A stretch of 64,000 bases of DNA from Corynebacterium sp. HMSC29G08 (GCF_001806875.1 NZ_KV786211.1:155643-219642), one strand, 5' to 3'. Positions 40,536-51,114 are shown, counted from the stretch's first letter. Numbers and translations: made by a program. The notes: generated from the letters alone by a model not told the origin.

Positions 40536-42341
40536 ATGCAGCGTGAATATGAGCGCACTGATGCGGTTGCTCCGGCAACTGTTACAAAGACCTTCGCTTA
40601 CCTGTCGCAGCTTCCGAATGCGTTGAGTCGGCGCTGGTGGGTGTTGTTGTTGAGCATCCAGCTGTTGATTGTTTCTGCCTATGCGATGCAGGCGAATCTT
40701 TTTGGCCGAAGTGTTGATCCTCTGACTGGCACGCCTGTGCCGTTCCTTGGCACTGGTAATCGCGCGTTTGTGGTGACGATAGCGCTTGCCATGGCATGCA
40801 TGTTGGTCGACGTGGCGTTGCGGATGTTGAGCTTCTACATCGTTGGCTCAAAGGTTGCGCGGGCATCGGTGGACCTGAGGCGTCGCTGTTTGGATGCGGT
40901 GCTACGTGCGCCGGTGCCGCGGGTGATGGAGCTGGGGACCGGCAACGTGATTACCCGCATGACCAAAGACATTGACGAGGTTGTTCGGATCATCACGGCT
41001 ATCGGTTCGCGCGTATTGACCACGGTGTTTGTGTTCCCAATCTCGTGCGTTGGGCTTTTGCTTATCGACGTCCGCTTTGCCCTCATCCTCATCATCCTCA
41101 TCATTTGTGCTTACCCGTTTGCCCGCGAAATCATTCGGAGCATCCCGGCTGCCTCGAATGCGGTGAGTGTCGCTGAGGCGAAAAGGAACGCAGCGTTGCT
41201 TGATACGGTCCGCGGGCTGCCTACGCTGCGTGCGTTTGGATTGCAGAACTGGGCGCTTGGGCGAATGCGTCGGGCATCGTGGGCAGCGGTTGAGGCGACG
41301 ATGGATCGCGTGCCCTGGTTTATCCGACTTATGGGGTTGGGCCAGTTTGTGTTCGCCGCGTGGCTGCTTATAACGCTTGGGGTGAGCGCATGGTTGGTTG
41401 CTGGTGGTTCAATTAGTCCTGGTCAGGCAAGTGCCGCGGTGTTCTTGGTAGTGCGCGCAGAGGCGGTGGTGTTCAATGCCCTGTTTTTCGTCGGAGAGCT
41501 GCAAAGCGCGGCTACGTCTGTCGGACGTGCGGTGAGTTTGGCTACGTTGGCAGACGGTCGTGAGGCAGCGGCGCTGCCTGAAGATCTGCACTCGGTGGTT
41601 GATGTTGAAGTGGATAACGTCTCGTTTGCCTACCCGGGCGGCGCGAACGTGTTGGACAGCCTCAGTGTCACGTTGGCTGCGGGTACAACGACGGCGCTGG
41701 TCGGTACTTCTGGTGCGGGCAAGTCGACACTGGCTGCGCTGATTGCGGGTCTTGTGGAGCCGACCGCGGGCCGCATCCGCGTGGGCGACGTGGATACAAC
41801 CCAGGTCAGCGACTTGTGGACGGCCAAGAACGTGACACTCATGACCCAAGACGTACACATTTTCGCGGGTACGCTGCGCGAGGATCTAGCAATGGCCGAT
41901 GAGACCGCGTCAGACGCAGACCTGTTGGATGCTCTCAAGCGCGCTGGTTTGGATCCCGAAAGCACCCAGTTTGCGCGTGTGTTCCCGCAGGGGCTGAACA
42001 CCCTGGTTGGTGCCGGTGCCGAGGATCTGCCGCCGGAAACGGCTCAGCAGGTGGCGTTGGCGCGCGTTGCACTTGCGAAGCCGAAGGTGCTGATCTTGGA
42101 TGAAGCCACCGCAGAGGCAGGAAGTGATGACACTAACGCCTTGGAAGCTGCCGCCGCGGCGATTACCAAGGGAACTACGGCACTGGTTGTGGCGCACCGC
42201 TTGGATCAAGCTGCGGCTGCGGACCGCATTTTGGTTATGGACGAAGGCCGGATTATTGAGGACGGCACCCACGCTGAGCTCTTGAACCTAGATGGGAGAT
42301 ATGCGCAACTGTTTGCAGCGTGGAGTGGCGAAGGTCACTAA
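40536..42341 (+). CDS. ABC exporter subunit with intact Walker A/B but degenerate signature
   Basis: 601 aa half-transporter: six membrane helices (about residues 35-325) and a full-length nucleotide-binding domain. Walker A GTSGAGKST (about 390), Q-loop LMTQDVHIF, Walker B VLILDEAT with catalytic Glu, H-loop LVVAHRLDQ are intact. In place of LSGGQ stands LPPET in EDLPPETAQQVALARVAL (from about residue 498). These defects complement those of the preceding subunit, leaving one canonical composite ATPase site. Substrate unknown; the domain order is like multidrug or lipid exporters. Confidence 0.92.
   Translation: MQREYERTDAVAPATVTKTFAYLSQLPNALSRRWWVLLLSIQLLIVSAYAMQANLFGRSVDPLTGTPVPFLGTGNRAFVVTIALAMACMLVDVALRMLSFYIVGSKVARASVDLRRRCLDAVLRAPVPRVMELGTGNVITRMTKDIDEVVRIITAIGSRVLTTVFVFPISCVGLLLIDVRFALILIILIICAYPFAREIIRSIPAASNAVSVAEAKRNAALLDTVRGLPTLRAFGLQNWALGRMRRASWAAVEATMDRVPWFIRLMGLGQFVFAAWLLITLGVSAWLVAGGSISPGQASAAVFLVVRAEAVVFNALFFVGELQSAATSVGRAVSLATLADGREAAALPEDLHSVVDVEVDNVSFAYPGGANVLDSLSVTLAAGTTTALVGTSGAGKSTLAALIAGLVEPTAGRIRVGDVDTTQVSDLWTAKNVTLMTQDVHIFAGTLREDLAMADETASDADLLDALKRAGLDPESTQFARVFPQGLNTLVGAGAEDLPPETAQQVALARVALAKPKVLILDEATAEAGSDDTNALEAAAAAITKGTTALVVAHRLDQAAAADRILVMDEGRIIEDGTHAELLNLDGRYAQLFAAWSGEGH
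41059..41072 (-). repeat. dispersed 14-bp word, exact copy
   Basis: GACGTCGATAAGCA on the minus strand inside a membrane helix of the second ABC exporter subunit (LLIDV). Confidence 0.85.
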
Positions 42342-42362
42342 GTCTCGGGTAGTAATGGGGCC

Positions 42363-42896
42363 ATGACTGCTTCATATGTTTCTGATCGTTTTCCTGGCCC
42401 TGACCCGTATGCACCGCTGAAGGACGTGCCGTCATTTGACATCTCGTCCAACGACATTGTGGATGGCGAGCGCCTCCCAGACCACCTTGCCGGCGATAAC
42501 GCCACCAGCCCACACCTTGCCTGGGCAAACGCGCCTGAGGGCACGAAGACGTTTGCTGTGACCTGCTTTGACCCGGATGCGCCCACTGCTTCTGGTTTTT
42601 GGCACTGGTCTGCCTTCAACATTCCTGCTGACGTCACGGAGCTTCCCGCCGGCGCGGGTGCTGAGGACGGCATGGGTGTCGGTGCGGTAGTGCTTGCTGG
42701 CGATGCTGGAGTAAAGGGCTACTTCGGTGCAAAACCACCCGCCGGTCATGGTCCACACCGTTACCTGTTTGTGGTGCACGCTGTGGATACGGAGTTTGAC
42801 GCTGACAGCATTGCAAACCCGACGCAGCTTGGTTTTAACCTTTACTTCCACACGCTTGGCCGTGCCTTAACGTGGGGTTGGTACGAGAACAAGTAA
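42363..42896 (+). CDS. PEBP family protein (YbhB/YbcL-like)
   Basis: 177 aa phosphatidylethanolamine-binding-protein fold. Conserved ligand-pocket motifs: SPHLAWANAPEGTKTFAVTCFDPDAP (CMD-like DPDAP), GFWHW, and GYFGAKPPAGHGPHRYLFVVHAVD. No signal peptide, so cytosolic. Physiological role is not known in bacteria. ATG 42363 follows TAGTAAT by 6 nt, consistent with a leaderless transcript. Between the ABC exporter and a small membrane protein. Confidence 0.9.
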   Translation: MTASYVSDRFPGPDPYAPLKDVPSFDISSNDIVDGERLPDHLAGDNATSPHLAWANAPEGTKTFAVTCFDPDAPTASGFWHWSAFNIPADVTELPAGAGAEDGMGVGAVVLAGDAGVKGYFGAKPPAGHGPHRYLFVVHAVDTEFDADSIANPTQLGFNLYFHTLGRALTWGWYENK

Positions 42897-42906
42897 CCTC
42901 AGCGCA

Positions 42907-43254
42907 ATGGTTCCAATTCAGTTGCGTGCCGGCGGCGCCTTTATGGCGCTGGCGGTTGTCTTGTTTATTTTCGCGTTTCTCGCGTTCATGCGCGGGGACC
43001 AAACGTATGCGCTCACGTTGCGTTTTGTCTTGACGTGTGTGGCGTCGTTGATTTTTGGTGCGTTTGCAACCACTAACACCGCCACAGGCGGCTCGCGGAA
43101 GCAGCTTGTTGCGTTGGGAGTGGCTGTAGCGGTGATCGCCGTGGGCATGGCCGTGCCGAACCAGGCGCTGACTATTGTGCCCACCACCTCACTTGCATTG
43201 TGGGGCGGCGGAGCACTGGTGTGTGCGTTTATTTTGCGTCGTTTTTCCAGGTAA
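42907..43254 (+). CDS. small membrane protein of unknown function
   Basis: 115 aa with four hydrophobic segments (about residues 8-28, 38-54, 67-83, 89-109) and a short basic C-terminus. No family recognised. It starts 10 nt after the PEBP gene, with TAACCT as a possible -10 for a leaderless start. The 3' end overlaps convergent pyrD by 26 nt. Confidence 0.7.
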   Translation: MVPIQLRAGGAFMALAVVLFIFAFLAFMRGDQTYALTLRFVLTCVASLIFGAFATTNTATGGSRKQLVALGVAVAVIAVGMAVPNQALTIVPTTSLALWGGGALVCAFILRRFSR

Positions 43255-44314
43255 GCCCGCTACCCACGGCTTGGCTGATGTTGCTCAGGCCGTGGAGCTT
43301 CAGCTGCTTATCGACGTCCACGTGCACCCCACGCACCCACCCCAGCCCTCCATAGATGAACGGGGTGTACCCCTGCAACAGGCTTGCACCTGCGGTGATG
43401 CGCTTCCACGCCTCCTTAGCGTCCATGATGCCGCCGGAGCTGACGAGAACAAGCTTGTCACCGACACGTGCATGCAGGCGTTTGAGGACCTCGTAGGAGC
43501 GTTCGGTCAGCGGCGCACCGGAAATGCCGCCGGCGCCCATCGCTGCCACCTCGTCGGCGGGGGTTTTCAGTCCATCGCGGGAGATTGTGGTGTTGGTGGC
43601 CACGATCCCTGCAAGACCAAGCTCGACGGCTAGGTCTGCAACGGCGTCGATGTCCTCGTCTGAAAGATCGGGGGCAATCTTCACCAACACTGGGGTTTCG
43701 GTGGAGTCTTTGACAGCGCCCAGGATCGGACGTAGTTCTTCCACTGCCTGGAGATCACGCAAACCCGGGGTGTTGGGGGAAGAGACGTTGACCACCACGA
43801 AGTCCGCAAGTGGCCCGAGCAGCGTCGCGCCTGCGCGGTAATCGACTACAGCGTTAGCGGCAGTCTTGTTTTTGCCGATGTTGATGCCGACGACATCCTT
43901 TGATTTGCGCTTACGCAGGCGGCGGGCAACGTCGAGCGCGCCGTCATTGTTAAAGCCCATACGGTTCAAGATGGCTTTGTCCGCAGGTAGGCGAAACAGG
44001 CGCGGGGTGTCGTTGCCCGGTTGCGGTTGCGGGGTGACTGTGCCAACTTCTGCGTAGCCGAAGCCGATCGCGCCCCAGGCGTCCAACGCGGTGGCGTTTT
44101 TATCAAAGCCCGCAGACAGCCCCAGCGGCGCAGGGAATCGAACCCCGAAAAGCTCCTGCTCAAGACGCGGGCTGTGTACGCGCACAACCTTTTCCATCCC
44201 GCGATTGACCGGTGTAAGCGTGTTGAGCACCCCGAGTGCACCGGAGATGATGCCGTGGATGCGTTCCGGGGGGAGGCGGAACATGAGTTTCAGCGCGGTG
44301 TCGTAAAGCGTCAT
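43229..44314 (-). CDS. pyrD: dihydroorotate dehydrogenase (quinone), class 2
   Basis: 361 aa membrane-associated FMN enzyme of pyrimidine synthesis, passing electrons to the quinone pool. Class 2 features: hydrophobic N-terminal helices ([18 protein letters not shown]), [28 protein letters not shown] with the catalytic Ser, and [16 protein letters not shown] and [13 protein letters not shown] for FMN phosphate binding. Two adjacent ATGs exist; 44314 is 6 nt from AAAGGA, 44317 only 3 nt. The 14-bp word (43305-43318) reads VDKQ here. Confidence 0.95.
   Translation of the reverse strand: MTLYDTALKLMFRLPPERIHGIISGALGVLNTLTPVNRGMEKVVRVHSPRLEQELFGVRFPAPLGLSAGFDKNATALDAWGAIGFGYAEVGTVTPQPQPGNDTPRLFRLPADKAILNRMGFNNDGALDVARRLRKRKSKDVVGINIGKNKTAANAVVDYRAGATLLGPLADFVVVNVSSPNTPGLRDLQAVEELRPILGAVKDSTETPVLVKIAPDLSDEDIDAVADLAVELGLAGIVATNTTISRDGLKTPADEVAAMGAGGISGAPLTERSYEVLKRLHARVGDKLVLVSSGGIMDAKEAWKRITAGASLLQGYTPFIYGGLGWVRGVHVDVDKQLKLHGLSNISQAVGSGLTWKNDAK
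43305..43318 (-). repeat. dispersed 14-bp word, exact copy
   Basis: GACGTCGATAAGCA in pyrD, sense orientation, reading VDVDKQ. Confidence 0.85.
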
Positions 44315-44324
44315 CATGATTCCT

Positions 44325-45326
44325 TTACAGTGTGTTCTTCACAATTTGGATGCCGTCGCCGGTGGCGGAGCCGATGATCAACGCAGCGTCGTCAAGTGAA
44401 ATGATGCTCTGCGGATCCGCAACTGTCGACACCTGCGCCTTTTGCACCGGGACACCACCTGACAGATCGTAACCGGTGGCAGTGTTCTCAGCAGTAGACG
44501 TGATCCAAGCGAGCTTGTTCGCCGCATCCCACGTCACATCCCACGCGCCTACTGCCACCGGCGCCTTCTGGTGCAGGCGGATGATGTCCATGGTGTTGTA
44601 GACAAACAGCTGGGAACCGGTCGCGTCGGCGGCGAGCACCACACCATCGGCGCCGTCGATCTTGCCCACGCCAAGGCCTACGCGCAGCGTGCCGCCTTGG
44701 CGGCCATCAGCCCAGTCGACGTCTTGAACCGTGGTATCGAAGCGGTTGATGCGCACCACAGCATCGTCCTGATCAGGCAATTCCATAGCGATCAGCTGGT
44801 CGGTTTCGCGCGCAACGGAGATCGTGTCCACTTTCTTACCGTCGCGGTACACCCATACCTTGCGTTGCGCATCACTTGCAGTGATCACTTCGCCACTGGA
44901 GGTGACCACTGCGGCGGTTGCCGGATCTTCAACGCTCAACGTCGTCTCGCCATCGGCGTTGAACAACCGCACCTCGTCGCCACATGCCAGGGCGAACGTG
45001 CCAGCGTTGGCGCTGACCTCGCCGCAGGAGGCGTCGGTGGGGTAGGCCACGGCAGCGTCGTTACGCAGCTGCTCAACTGTGCCTACATAGACCGCATCAT
45101 CGGTACGAACCGCAACCAGATCCCCAGTAGTATCCAGATCGCGGACCGGAGCAAACGCGATTACCTCACCATCAGGATCTGTCGCAGGCGGCGATGCAAC
45201 AGGGGAGGCACTACCCATGTTCTGCGCCAAATCATCAGCAACCTCAGTCGGGGACGTACAAGCGGCAAGTGAAAGCGCAACAGTCAGCACAGCCGCCGAC
45301 GCCACGCGTGTGGACAAGGGTTTCAT
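44325..45326 (-). CDS. putative lipoprotein with beta-propeller-like repeats
   Basis: 333 aa. Type II signal peptide with lipobox LAAC (Cys22), then a Ser/Pro/Thr-rich linker and repeated short beta units ([59 protein letters not shown]) suggestive of a beta-propeller fold. Expected to be anchored at the outer face of the cytoplasmic membrane. No enzyme motif is seen. Ends just before pyrD on the same strand. Starts 26 bp from divergent uppP. Confidence 0.8.
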   Translation of the reverse strand: MKPLSTRVASAAVLTVALSLAACTSPTEVADDLAQNMGSASPVASPPATDPDGEVIAFAPVRDLDTTGDLVAVRTDDAVYVGTVEQLRNDAAVAYPTDASCGEVSANAGTFALACGDEVRLFNADGETTLSVEDPATAAVVTSSGEVITASDAQRKVWVYRDGKKVDTISVARETDQLIAMELPDQDDAVVRINRFDTTVQDVDWADGRQGGTLRVGLGVGKIDGADGVVLAADATGSQLFVYNTMDIIRLHQKAPVAVGAWDVTWDAANKLAWITSTAENTATGYDLSGGVPVQKAQVSTVADPQSIISLDDAALIIGSATGDGIQIVKNTL

Positions 45327-45352
45327 AGCATCCCAGAGTAGTGTTGCAACGC
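45327..45352. promoter_or_regulatory. 26-bp divergent leaderless promoter region
   Basis: Only 26 bp separate the ATG at 45326 (minus) from the GTG at 45353 (plus). TAGTGT (45339-45344, plus) and TACTCT (minus, overlapping it) are the candidate -10 boxes, so the two promoters overlap and probably exclude each other. The 8-bp palindrome GTTGCAAC is at 45343-45350. Confidence 0.55.
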
Positions 45353-46192
45353 GTGAACGAAACCATGAGCTGGCTCCAAGTAGTCGTTTTATCCATCGTG
45401 CAGGGACTCACCGAGTTCCTCCCGGTGTCATCATCGGGGCATTTGCGCATTGTTTCCGAACTGTTCTGGGGGCAAGACGCCGGTGCAAGTTTCACCGCCG
45501 TCATCCAGCTCGGCACCGAAGCTGCTGTGCTGGTGTTCTTTGCCAAGGACATTTGGCGCATCCTCAGCGCCTGGTTTGCTGGATTGTTTGACCCTCAGAA
45601 GCGGGGGCTGGATTACCGCATGGGCTGGATGGTCATCGTTGGCACCATCCCAGTCGGCGTTGCCGGGCTGCTACTTAAAGATTTGATCCGAGAAAACTTC
45701 CGCAATTTGTGGATCACCGCCACAGTGCTCATCCTGTTTTCGCTGGTGTTCATCGTGGCGGAACGCGTAGGCACGAAAAAGCGTGGCTTCGAAGAGCTCA
45801 CCATGCGCGACGCCATCGTTATGGGATTGTGGCAGTGCCTCGCACTCATCCCGGGCGTGTCGCGCTCGGGCGGTACCATCTCCGGCGGCTTGATGCTGAA
45901 CCTCGATCGCGAGGTGGCAACGCGCTTTTCCTTCCTATTAGCCATCCCGGCCGTGCTGGCATCGGGGCTTTTCTCGCTTCCCGATGCATTCGCTCCCCAA
46001 GCCGGCCAAGCCGCCACCGGCATGCAGCTGCTCGTTGGCACCGGCATCGGGTTTGTCCTGGGCTATGTCTCTATTGCGTGGCTTTTGAAGTTTGTCTCCC
46101 ACCACTCGTTCGCCTGGTTTGCCGCCTACCGGATCCCACTAGGCCTTATAGTGATGATCTTCCTTGCAACTGGGGTGATGCAGGCCGGGTAG
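45353..46192 (+). CDS. uppP: undecaprenyl-diphosphatase (BacA type)
   Basis: 279 aa polytopic enzyme recycling undecaprenyl pyrophosphate for cell-wall synthesis. Signature motifs [16 protein letters not shown] (with catalytic Glu) and [14 protein letters not shown] are both present, plus about eight helices. GTG 45353 is preferred from the -10 position; ATG 45365 is the alternative. Ends 10 nt before mshC. Confidence 0.95.
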   Translation: MNETMSWLQVVVLSIVQGLTEFLPVSSSGHLRIVSELFWGQDAGASFTAVIQLGTEAAVLVFFAKDIWRILSAWFAGLFDPQKRGLDYRMGWMVIVGTIPVGVAGLLLKDLIRENFRNLWITATVLILFSLVFIVAERVGTKKRGFEELTMRDAIVMGLWQCLALIPGVSRSGGTISGGLMLNLDREVATRFSFLLAIPAVLASGLFSLPDAFAPQAGQAATGMQLLVGTGIGFVLGYVSIAWLLKFVSHHSFAWFAAYRIPLGLIVMIFLATGVMQAG

Positions 46193-46202
46193 GGTGGCCC
46201 GT

Positions 46203-47408
46203 ATGCAATCTTGGCCCGAACCCTCTGTATCCACCGTCCCTGGGACCGCAGTCCCGCTGTCGCTCTACGACACCGCTGACCAACGCGTTAAACCCGTGGA
46301 CACAAGTGGTGAAGAAGTAGGTATGTACGTCTGCGGCATCACACCCTATGATTCAACGCACCTCGGGCACGCCGCGACCTATCTCACCTTTGACCTGGTG
46401 TACCGCCAGCTTCTGGCGAACGGCCACCAGGTGCACTACGTCCAAAACATCACCGACGTAGACGACCCGCTTTTCGAGCGCGCGGATCGCGACGGAGTGG
46501 ACTGGCGCGAGCTTGGCACCAGCCAGATCGATCTGTTCCGCAGCGACATGGAGACGCTGTCTGTCATCCCTCCCCGCGACTACATCGGTGCGATGGAGGC
46601 GGTTGATGAAATCATCGTGATGATCCAACGCCTGTTGGATGCAGGTGCCGCATACAAGCTGGATCACGGCGATATCTACGCTCCTATCGACGCCACCGCA
46701 CAGTTCGGTTACGAATCCAACCTGGACCGCGCAACCATGCTGGAGTTTTTCGCTGAGCGCGGCGGCGACCCGCAGCGCGAAGGCAAGCGCGACCCGTTGG
46801 ACGCGTTGCTGTGGCGCGGACACAGGGAAGGTGAGCCTGCCTGGGAATCCCCGTTCGGTCCTGGTCGTCCGGGTTGGCACGTGGAGTGCTCCGCGATTGC
46901 CACAAACCGTCTCGGCGCCACGTTTGCCATCCAGGGCGGTGGCAGCGACTTAGCGTTTCCACACCACGAGTTTTCCGCCGCTCATGCCGAAGCGGCCCTC
47001 AACACGCAGCGTATGGCTGGCCACTACGTGCACAGCGGCATGATTGCGCTCGACGGGGTGAAGATGAGTAAGTCCTTGGGCAACCTCGTGTTTGTTCATA
47101 AGCTCACCGAGGTCGGACACGACCCTTCTGCGATTCGCCTGGCGGTATTCGCTGGTCACTACCGCGACGATCGTGACTTTACGTATGAGGGTCTCGATGC
47201 CGCGGGCGCCCGTCTGGCTAGGTGGCGTGAGGCGTTGGCGAATGAGGGTGAGGTGGAAGAGGTGCGCGTGGGCGTCGATAAGCTTAGGGATGCCCTGGCA
47301 AACGACCTGGATACGCCAGCTGCCCTGCGGATCATTGATGCTGCGACCGGAGACGCCGACGGCATGCTCGCCGCAGCCATCGACGGGCTGCTCGGTGTGC
47401 GGATCTAG
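46203..47408 (+). CDS. mshC: cysteine:GlcN-Ins ligase (mycothiol synthesis)
   Basis: 401 aa MshC, related to cysteinyl-tRNA synthetase, joining cysteine to glucosaminyl-inositol in mycothiol synthesis. HIGH-type motif in [19 protein letters not shown] with the Zn-binding Cys, second Zn Cys in [14 protein letters not shown] motif in [10 protein letters not shown]; it lacks the CysRS anticodon-binding tail. ATG 46203 follows TAGGGT by 8 nt (leaderless). A mycothiol gene is strong evidence for an actinobacterium. Confidence 0.95.
   Translation: MQSWPEPSVSTVPGTAVPLSLYDTADQRVKPVDTSGEEVGMYVCGITPYDSTHLGHAATYLTFDLVYRQLLANGHQVHYVQNITDVDDPLFERADRDGVDWRELGTSQIDLFRSDMETLSVIPPRDYIGAMEAVDEIIVMIQRLLDAGAAYKLDHGDIYAPIDATAQFGYESNLDRATMLEFFAERGGDPQREGKRDPLDALLWRGHREGEPAWESPFGPGRPGWHVECSAIATNRLGATFAIQGGGSDLAFPHHEFSAAHAEAALNTQRMAGHYVHSGMIALDGVKMSKSLGNLVFVHKLTEVGHDPSAIRLAVFAGHYRDDRDFTYEGLDAAGARLARWREALANEGEVEEVRVGVDKLRDALANDLDTPAALRIIDAATGDADGMLAAAIDGLLGVRI
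47271..47284 (+). repeat. dispersed word, one mismatch
   Basis: GGCGTCGATAAGCT in mshC, sense orientation, reading GVDKL. Confidence 0.6.
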
Positions 47409-47432
47409 GAGCCGTAAGGAAAGATTGCCCCC

Positions 47433-47816
47433 ATGACCACGATTCGTGAGAAGTTTCAAGCAGACGTCGATGAATTCATCGAGGATCTGACTACTTTTGC
47501 ATCCGGCTCCTATCTGTCAGATGAGGACAAAGACCTTTGGGAAGAGCCCTTCGATCCTGCAGTTCTGCCCGATCTGAAACACATTCTGGAGATGTTTTTG
47601 GACGCGCTAGAGCAGTGCGGTGACGACCCGACCGGCGAGATGCTTGTAAAGGTTGTCGCGCCGTTTTACGCAAACCTGGCTGAGTTCAACGCGAAGCATG
47701 CCGACGCGGTGCTGGAGCCGGAGGAGAAGGCCGACATCGAGTCGCTCGTGTTGCGCGCTGCCGCCGCGGCTGGTGCGACCGATGAGTCGGTGGGGGAGTT
47801 GCCTGAACTTGAGTAG
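47433..47816 (+). CDS. conserved hypothetical acidic protein
   Basis: 127 aa, predicted all-helical and very acidic, without signal peptide or membrane span. No functional motif is recognised. It lies 24 nt after mshC and overlaps the HAD phosphatase gene by 8 nt (TTGAGTAG), so it belongs to the mshC-HAD transcription unit. Confidence 0.75.
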   Translation: MTTIREKFQADVDEFIEDLTTFASGSYLSDEDKDLWEEPFDPAVLPDLKHILEMFLDALEQCGDDPTGEMLVKVVAPFYANLAEFNAKHADAVLEPEEKADIESLVLRAAAAAGATDESVGELPELE

Positions 47817-48486
47817 TCTGCCAGCGGCGGTGTTTTGGGACATGGACGGCACCCTCGTGGATACGGAGCCGCTGTGGGGTATCGCTACCTATGAATTGTC
47901 CGAGTATATGGGGCGCCGTATACCGCCGGAGGTGCGTGCGGAAACCGTCGGTGGTTCGTTTGAAAACACCGTGGGTATCCTGTCGCGTTACACGGGCTAT
48001 CAGCTTGACGACGCCCGCGTCAACCGCCTCCGCACCATCATGCACACCCGCATGGCGCAGCTAATGGGCGAAGGTGTCGATCTCAACCCAGGTGTCGGCG
48101 ACCTGCTTGCAGCGCTGCATGAGCGCGGGGTGCCAATGTACGTAACCACGAACACCCCGCACGTGCTTGCGGACCGGTGCATCGCGGGCATCGGCGGGAA
48201 GTACTTCGTAGACATCATCACCGGCGAGGACGTTGCGCAGTCGAAGCCCGCCCCCGACATGTACGTCGAGGCAGCACGTCGTGCTGGTACGGAGCGGGGA
48301 AATTGCCTCGTGTTCGAGGACTCATGGACCGGCATGAGCGCCGCAGCCGCCGCAGGTTGTGCGGTGCTAGGCCTTGCAGAAACGGTGCCTGAGGGGGTCT
48401 TAAAGTTCGACCCAACGGGGTTTGTTGGTGCAGAAGCGGAGGATATTGCGGACTGGTTCGCACGCGCAGGCGCCATGGTGGGCTAG
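47809..48486 (+). CDS. HAD-superfamily phosphatase
   Basis: 225 aa. Motif [14 protein letters not shown] with both catalytic Asp, motif II YVTTNTP, motif III KPAPDMY, motif [13 protein letters not shown]; the helical cap inserted after motif I makes it a beta-phosphoglucomutase/phosphatase-like member. The TTG at 47809 is taken as start (GGGGGAG 11 nt upstream), overlapping the previous gene; a much longer frame upstream is in the wrong frame of that gene. Substrate unknown; in related genomes it stands before hisE. Confidence 0.85.
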   Translation: MSSLPAAVFWDMDGTLVDTEPLWGIATYELSEYMGRRIPPEVRAETVGGSFENTVGILSRYTGYQLDDARVNRLRTIMHTRMAQLMGEGVDLNPGVGDLLAALHERGVPMYVTTNTPHVLADRCIAGIGGKYFVDIITGEDVAQSKPAPDMYVEAARRAGTERGNCLVFEDSWTGMSAAAAAGCAVLGLAETVPEGVLKFDPTGFVGAEAEDIADWFARAGAMVG

Positions 48487-48497
48487 CATTACCCACC

Positions 48498-48761
48498 GTG
48501 AAACACTTCGACGATCTTTTTGCTGAACTCACCGCCAAAGCCGCCGAGCGTCCCGCTGGCTCCGCCACCGTGGAAGCGCTGGACAAAGGTGCCCATTTCA
48601 TTGGGAAGAAGATCATCGAGGAAGCTGGCGAGGTATGGATCGCCGCCGAGTATCAATCCGACGCTGAGCTGGCGGAGGAAATGAGCCAGCTCATCTACTG
48701 GACGCAGGTGATGATGCTCAAGCGCGGCCTGACTCCAGACGACATTTACAAGTACCTCTAA
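48498..48761 (+). CDS. hisE: phosphoribosyl-ATP diphosphatase
   Basis: 87 aa monofunctional HisE, step 2 of histidine synthesis (removes PPi from PR-ATP). MazG-like helices with [12 protein letters not shown] and the acidic Mg-binding residues are visible. GTG start follows TAGCAT by 8 nt (leaderless). Eighteen nucleotides before hisG, with which it forms the hisEG operon. Confidence 0.95.
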   Translation: MKHFDDLFAELTAKAAERPAGSATVEALDKGAHFIGKKIIEEAGEVWIAAEYQSDAELAEEMSQLIYWTQVMMLKRGLTPDDIYKYL

Positions 48762-48779
48762 CGCTTTTTAAGGAACACC

Positions 48780-49628
48780 ATGATCCGCATTGCTGTGCCC
48801 AACAAAGGGTCACTGTCCGAGCACGCTGTCCAGGTACTGAAAGAAGCTGGCTACAAGGGTCGCGGCATTACCAAAGCTCTGAACGTTGTTGATGAAGCCA
48901 ATGACGTTGAGTTTTTCTTCTTGCGTCCGAAGGATATCGCGATCTACGTCGCGCAAGGTCACCTTGATTTGGGTATCACGGGCCGGGATTTGGCCGCTGA
49001 TTCGCGTGCGTCCGTTGAGGAGGTTTTGGACCTCGGGTTTGGTGCGTCAACGTTCCGCTTTGCTGCGCCGCAGGGCGAGTCGTGGACTGTTGAGGCGTTG
49101 GAGGGCAAGCGCATTGCAACGTCGTATCCGCACTTGGTTGAGGATTACTTGGCCGAGAAAGCTATTACGCCTAGTTCAGTGATTCGTCTGGACGGTGCGG
49201 TGGAAATTTCCATCAAGCTGGGAGTGGCGGATGTGATTGCGGATGTTGTCTCGACGGGGGCGACGCTGCGTCAGCAAGGATTGGCCCCGTTTGGTGAGCC
49301 GATCATGACCAGCTGTGCCGTTGTGGTCAAGCGTCAGGGCATGCAGCTTAACGACGCCCACCGTCGCGTCCTCGGCCGCATCACCGGCATCCTGACCGCA
49401 CACAACTACCTGATGATTGACTACAACGTGGCAAGGGCCGACCTGGAGCAGGCGTTGGCGTTGACACCAGGCATTACCGGACCGACGGTCTCCCCGCTGC
49501 ACCGGGATGATTGGGTGGCGGTACGCGCAATGGTTGAGAAATCTGCCGCAAACCGGGTGATGGATGAACTTTCTGCACTTGGTGCCCAGGGTGTTCTGGC
49601 TACCGAGCTGCAAATCGCACGCCTGTAA
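48780..49628 (+). CDS. hisG: ATP phosphoribosyltransferase (long form)
   Basis: 282 aa, the long HisG form with a C-terminal ACT-like regulatory domain (from about residue 205), which senses histidine. First step of histidine synthesis. Motifs: RIAVPNKGSL, DLGITGRDL, and the PRPP loop DVVSTGATLRQQGL. AAGGAACACC precedes ATG. Confidence 0.96.
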   Translation: MIRIAVPNKGSLSEHAVQVLKEAGYKGRGITKALNVVDEANDVEFFFLRPKDIAIYVAQGHLDLGITGRDLAADSRASVEEVLDLGFGASTFRFAAPQGESWTVEALEGKRIATSYPHLVEDYLAEKAITPSSVIRLDGAVEISIKLGVADVIADVVSTGATLRQQGLAPFGEPIMTSCAVVVKRQGMQLNDAHRRVLGRITGILTAHNYLMIDYNVARADLEQALALTPGITGPTVSPLHRDDWVAVRAMVEKSAANRVMDELSALGAQGVLATELQIARL

Positions 49629-49660
49629 GCAGCATTTTGGCGTGGCTATAGTGGGGGTCT

Positions 49661-51085
49661 ATGAGCACTCGCACTGAAGAAGACCTGCTTGGTCGCCTCG
49701 ACGTTCCCAACGATAAGTTCTACGGTATCCACACGCTGCGCGCTGTGGACAATTTCCAAATCTCTGGCACCACCATGAACCAGTTTCCGGAATTTATCCG
49801 GGGCATGGTCGAAGTGAAGAAGGCGACGGCGATTGCGAATCGCCGCCTGCATACGCTGCCAAAGTATAAGTCTGAGGCGATTGTTGCTGCTTGCGACAAG
49901 ATCCTCAATGAGGGCTACTGCATGGATCAGTTCCCCTCTGACGTGTTCCAAGGTGGCGCGGGCACGTCGGTGAACATGAACACCAACGAGGTTGTGGCCA
50001 ACGTTGCCCTCGAGCTGTTGGGGGAGCCGAAGGGCGCTTATGACGTGATTAACCCTAACGATGACGTCAATATGTCGCAGTCCACCAACGACGCGTATCC
50101 GACGGGCTTCCGCCTCGGCGTGTTTTACGCAGTGCAGGGACTGATGGCGCAGCTTGATGAGCTGCAGAAGGCATTGCGCGCAAAGGGCGACGAATTCGCG
50201 GACATCATCAAGATGGGTCGCACCCAGCTTCAGGACGCTGTGCCGATGACTCTTGGCCAAGAGTTCACCGCGTTCGGCGCCAACCTCGCAGAGGAGCAGC
50301 GCACCATCAACAGTGCTGCAGATTCGCTTTTGGAAGTGAACCTTGGCGCCACCGCGATCGGCACTGGAATTAACACTCCGACGGGATACCGCGACCAGGT
50401 GGTCTCCGCGCTGCGTGAGGTGACTGGGCTAGACATTCAGGCATCCCCGGATCTCATCGAGGCCACCTCTGACACCGGCGGCTATGTCATGATGCACTCC
50501 GCGCTCAAGCGTGCTGCGATGAAGTTGTCGAAGATCTGCAACGATCTGCGTCTCCTGTCGTCTGGTCCACGTGCCGGGTTGAATGAGATCAATTTGCCAG
50601 AACGTCAGGCGGGCTCTTCGATTATGCCGGCAAAAGTCAACCCTGTTATCCCGGAGGTAGTCAATCAGGTCTGCTTCAAGGTGTTTGGCAACGACGTGAC
50701 CGTTTCCATGGCGGCTGAAGCCGGCCAGCTTCAGCTCAACGTGATGGAGCCGGTGATCGCGCAGTCCTTGTTTGAGTCGATCAACCTGCTATCCAACGCG
50801 GCCAAGACGCTGCGCGAGAAGTGCGTCGTGGGCATTACCGCTAACAAGGAGGTCTGTGAGGCCTACGTGACGCGTTCCATTGGCATCATCACCTATCTGA
50901 ATCCGGTGATCGGCCACCACATGGGCGACGTCATCGGCCGCGAGGCCGCAGCAAGCGGCAAGAGCGTTTACGATCTGGTGCTGGAGCACGAACTAATGAC
51001 TGAGGATGCACTGAAGAAGGTGCTGAGCAAGGAAAACCTCATGCATCCGGAATACCGCGGCAAGCTCTACATTGACGAAGATTAG
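49661..51085 (+). CDS. aspA: aspartate ammonia-lyase
   Basis: 474 aa member of the fumarase/aspartase superfamily; converts aspartate to fumarate and ammonia. The signature [15 protein letters not shown], with catalytic Ser, and [25 protein letters not shown] are present; the first block ([13 protein letters not shown]) is aspartase- rather than fumarase-like. TATAGT stands about 9 nt before the ATG, indicating a leaderless transcript. Confidence 0.95.
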   Translation: MSTRTEEDLLGRLDVPNDKFYGIHTLRAVDNFQISGTTMNQFPEFIRGMVEVKKATAIANRRLHTLPKYKSEAIVAACDKILNEGYCMDQFPSDVFQGGAGTSVNMNTNEVVANVALELLGEPKGAYDVINPNDDVNMSQSTNDAYPTGFRLGVFYAVQGLMAQLDELQKALRAKGDEFADIIKMGRTQLQDAVPMTLGQEFTAFGANLAEEQRTINSAADSLLEVNLGATAIGTGINTPTGYRDQVVSALREVTGLDIQASPDLIEATSDTGGYVMMHSALKRAAMKLSKICNDLRLLSSGPRAGLNEINLPERQAGSSIMPAKVNPVIPEVVNQVCFKVFGNDVTVSMAAEAGQLQLNVMEPVIAQSLFESINLLSNAAKTLREKCVVGITANKEVCEAYVTRSIGIITYLNPVIGHHMGDVIGREAAASGKSVYDLVLEHELMTEDALKKVLSKENLMHPEYRGKLYIDED

Positions 51086-51114
51086 AGCCTGCAGCTGCTG
51101 TATTCTTGGGGTTC

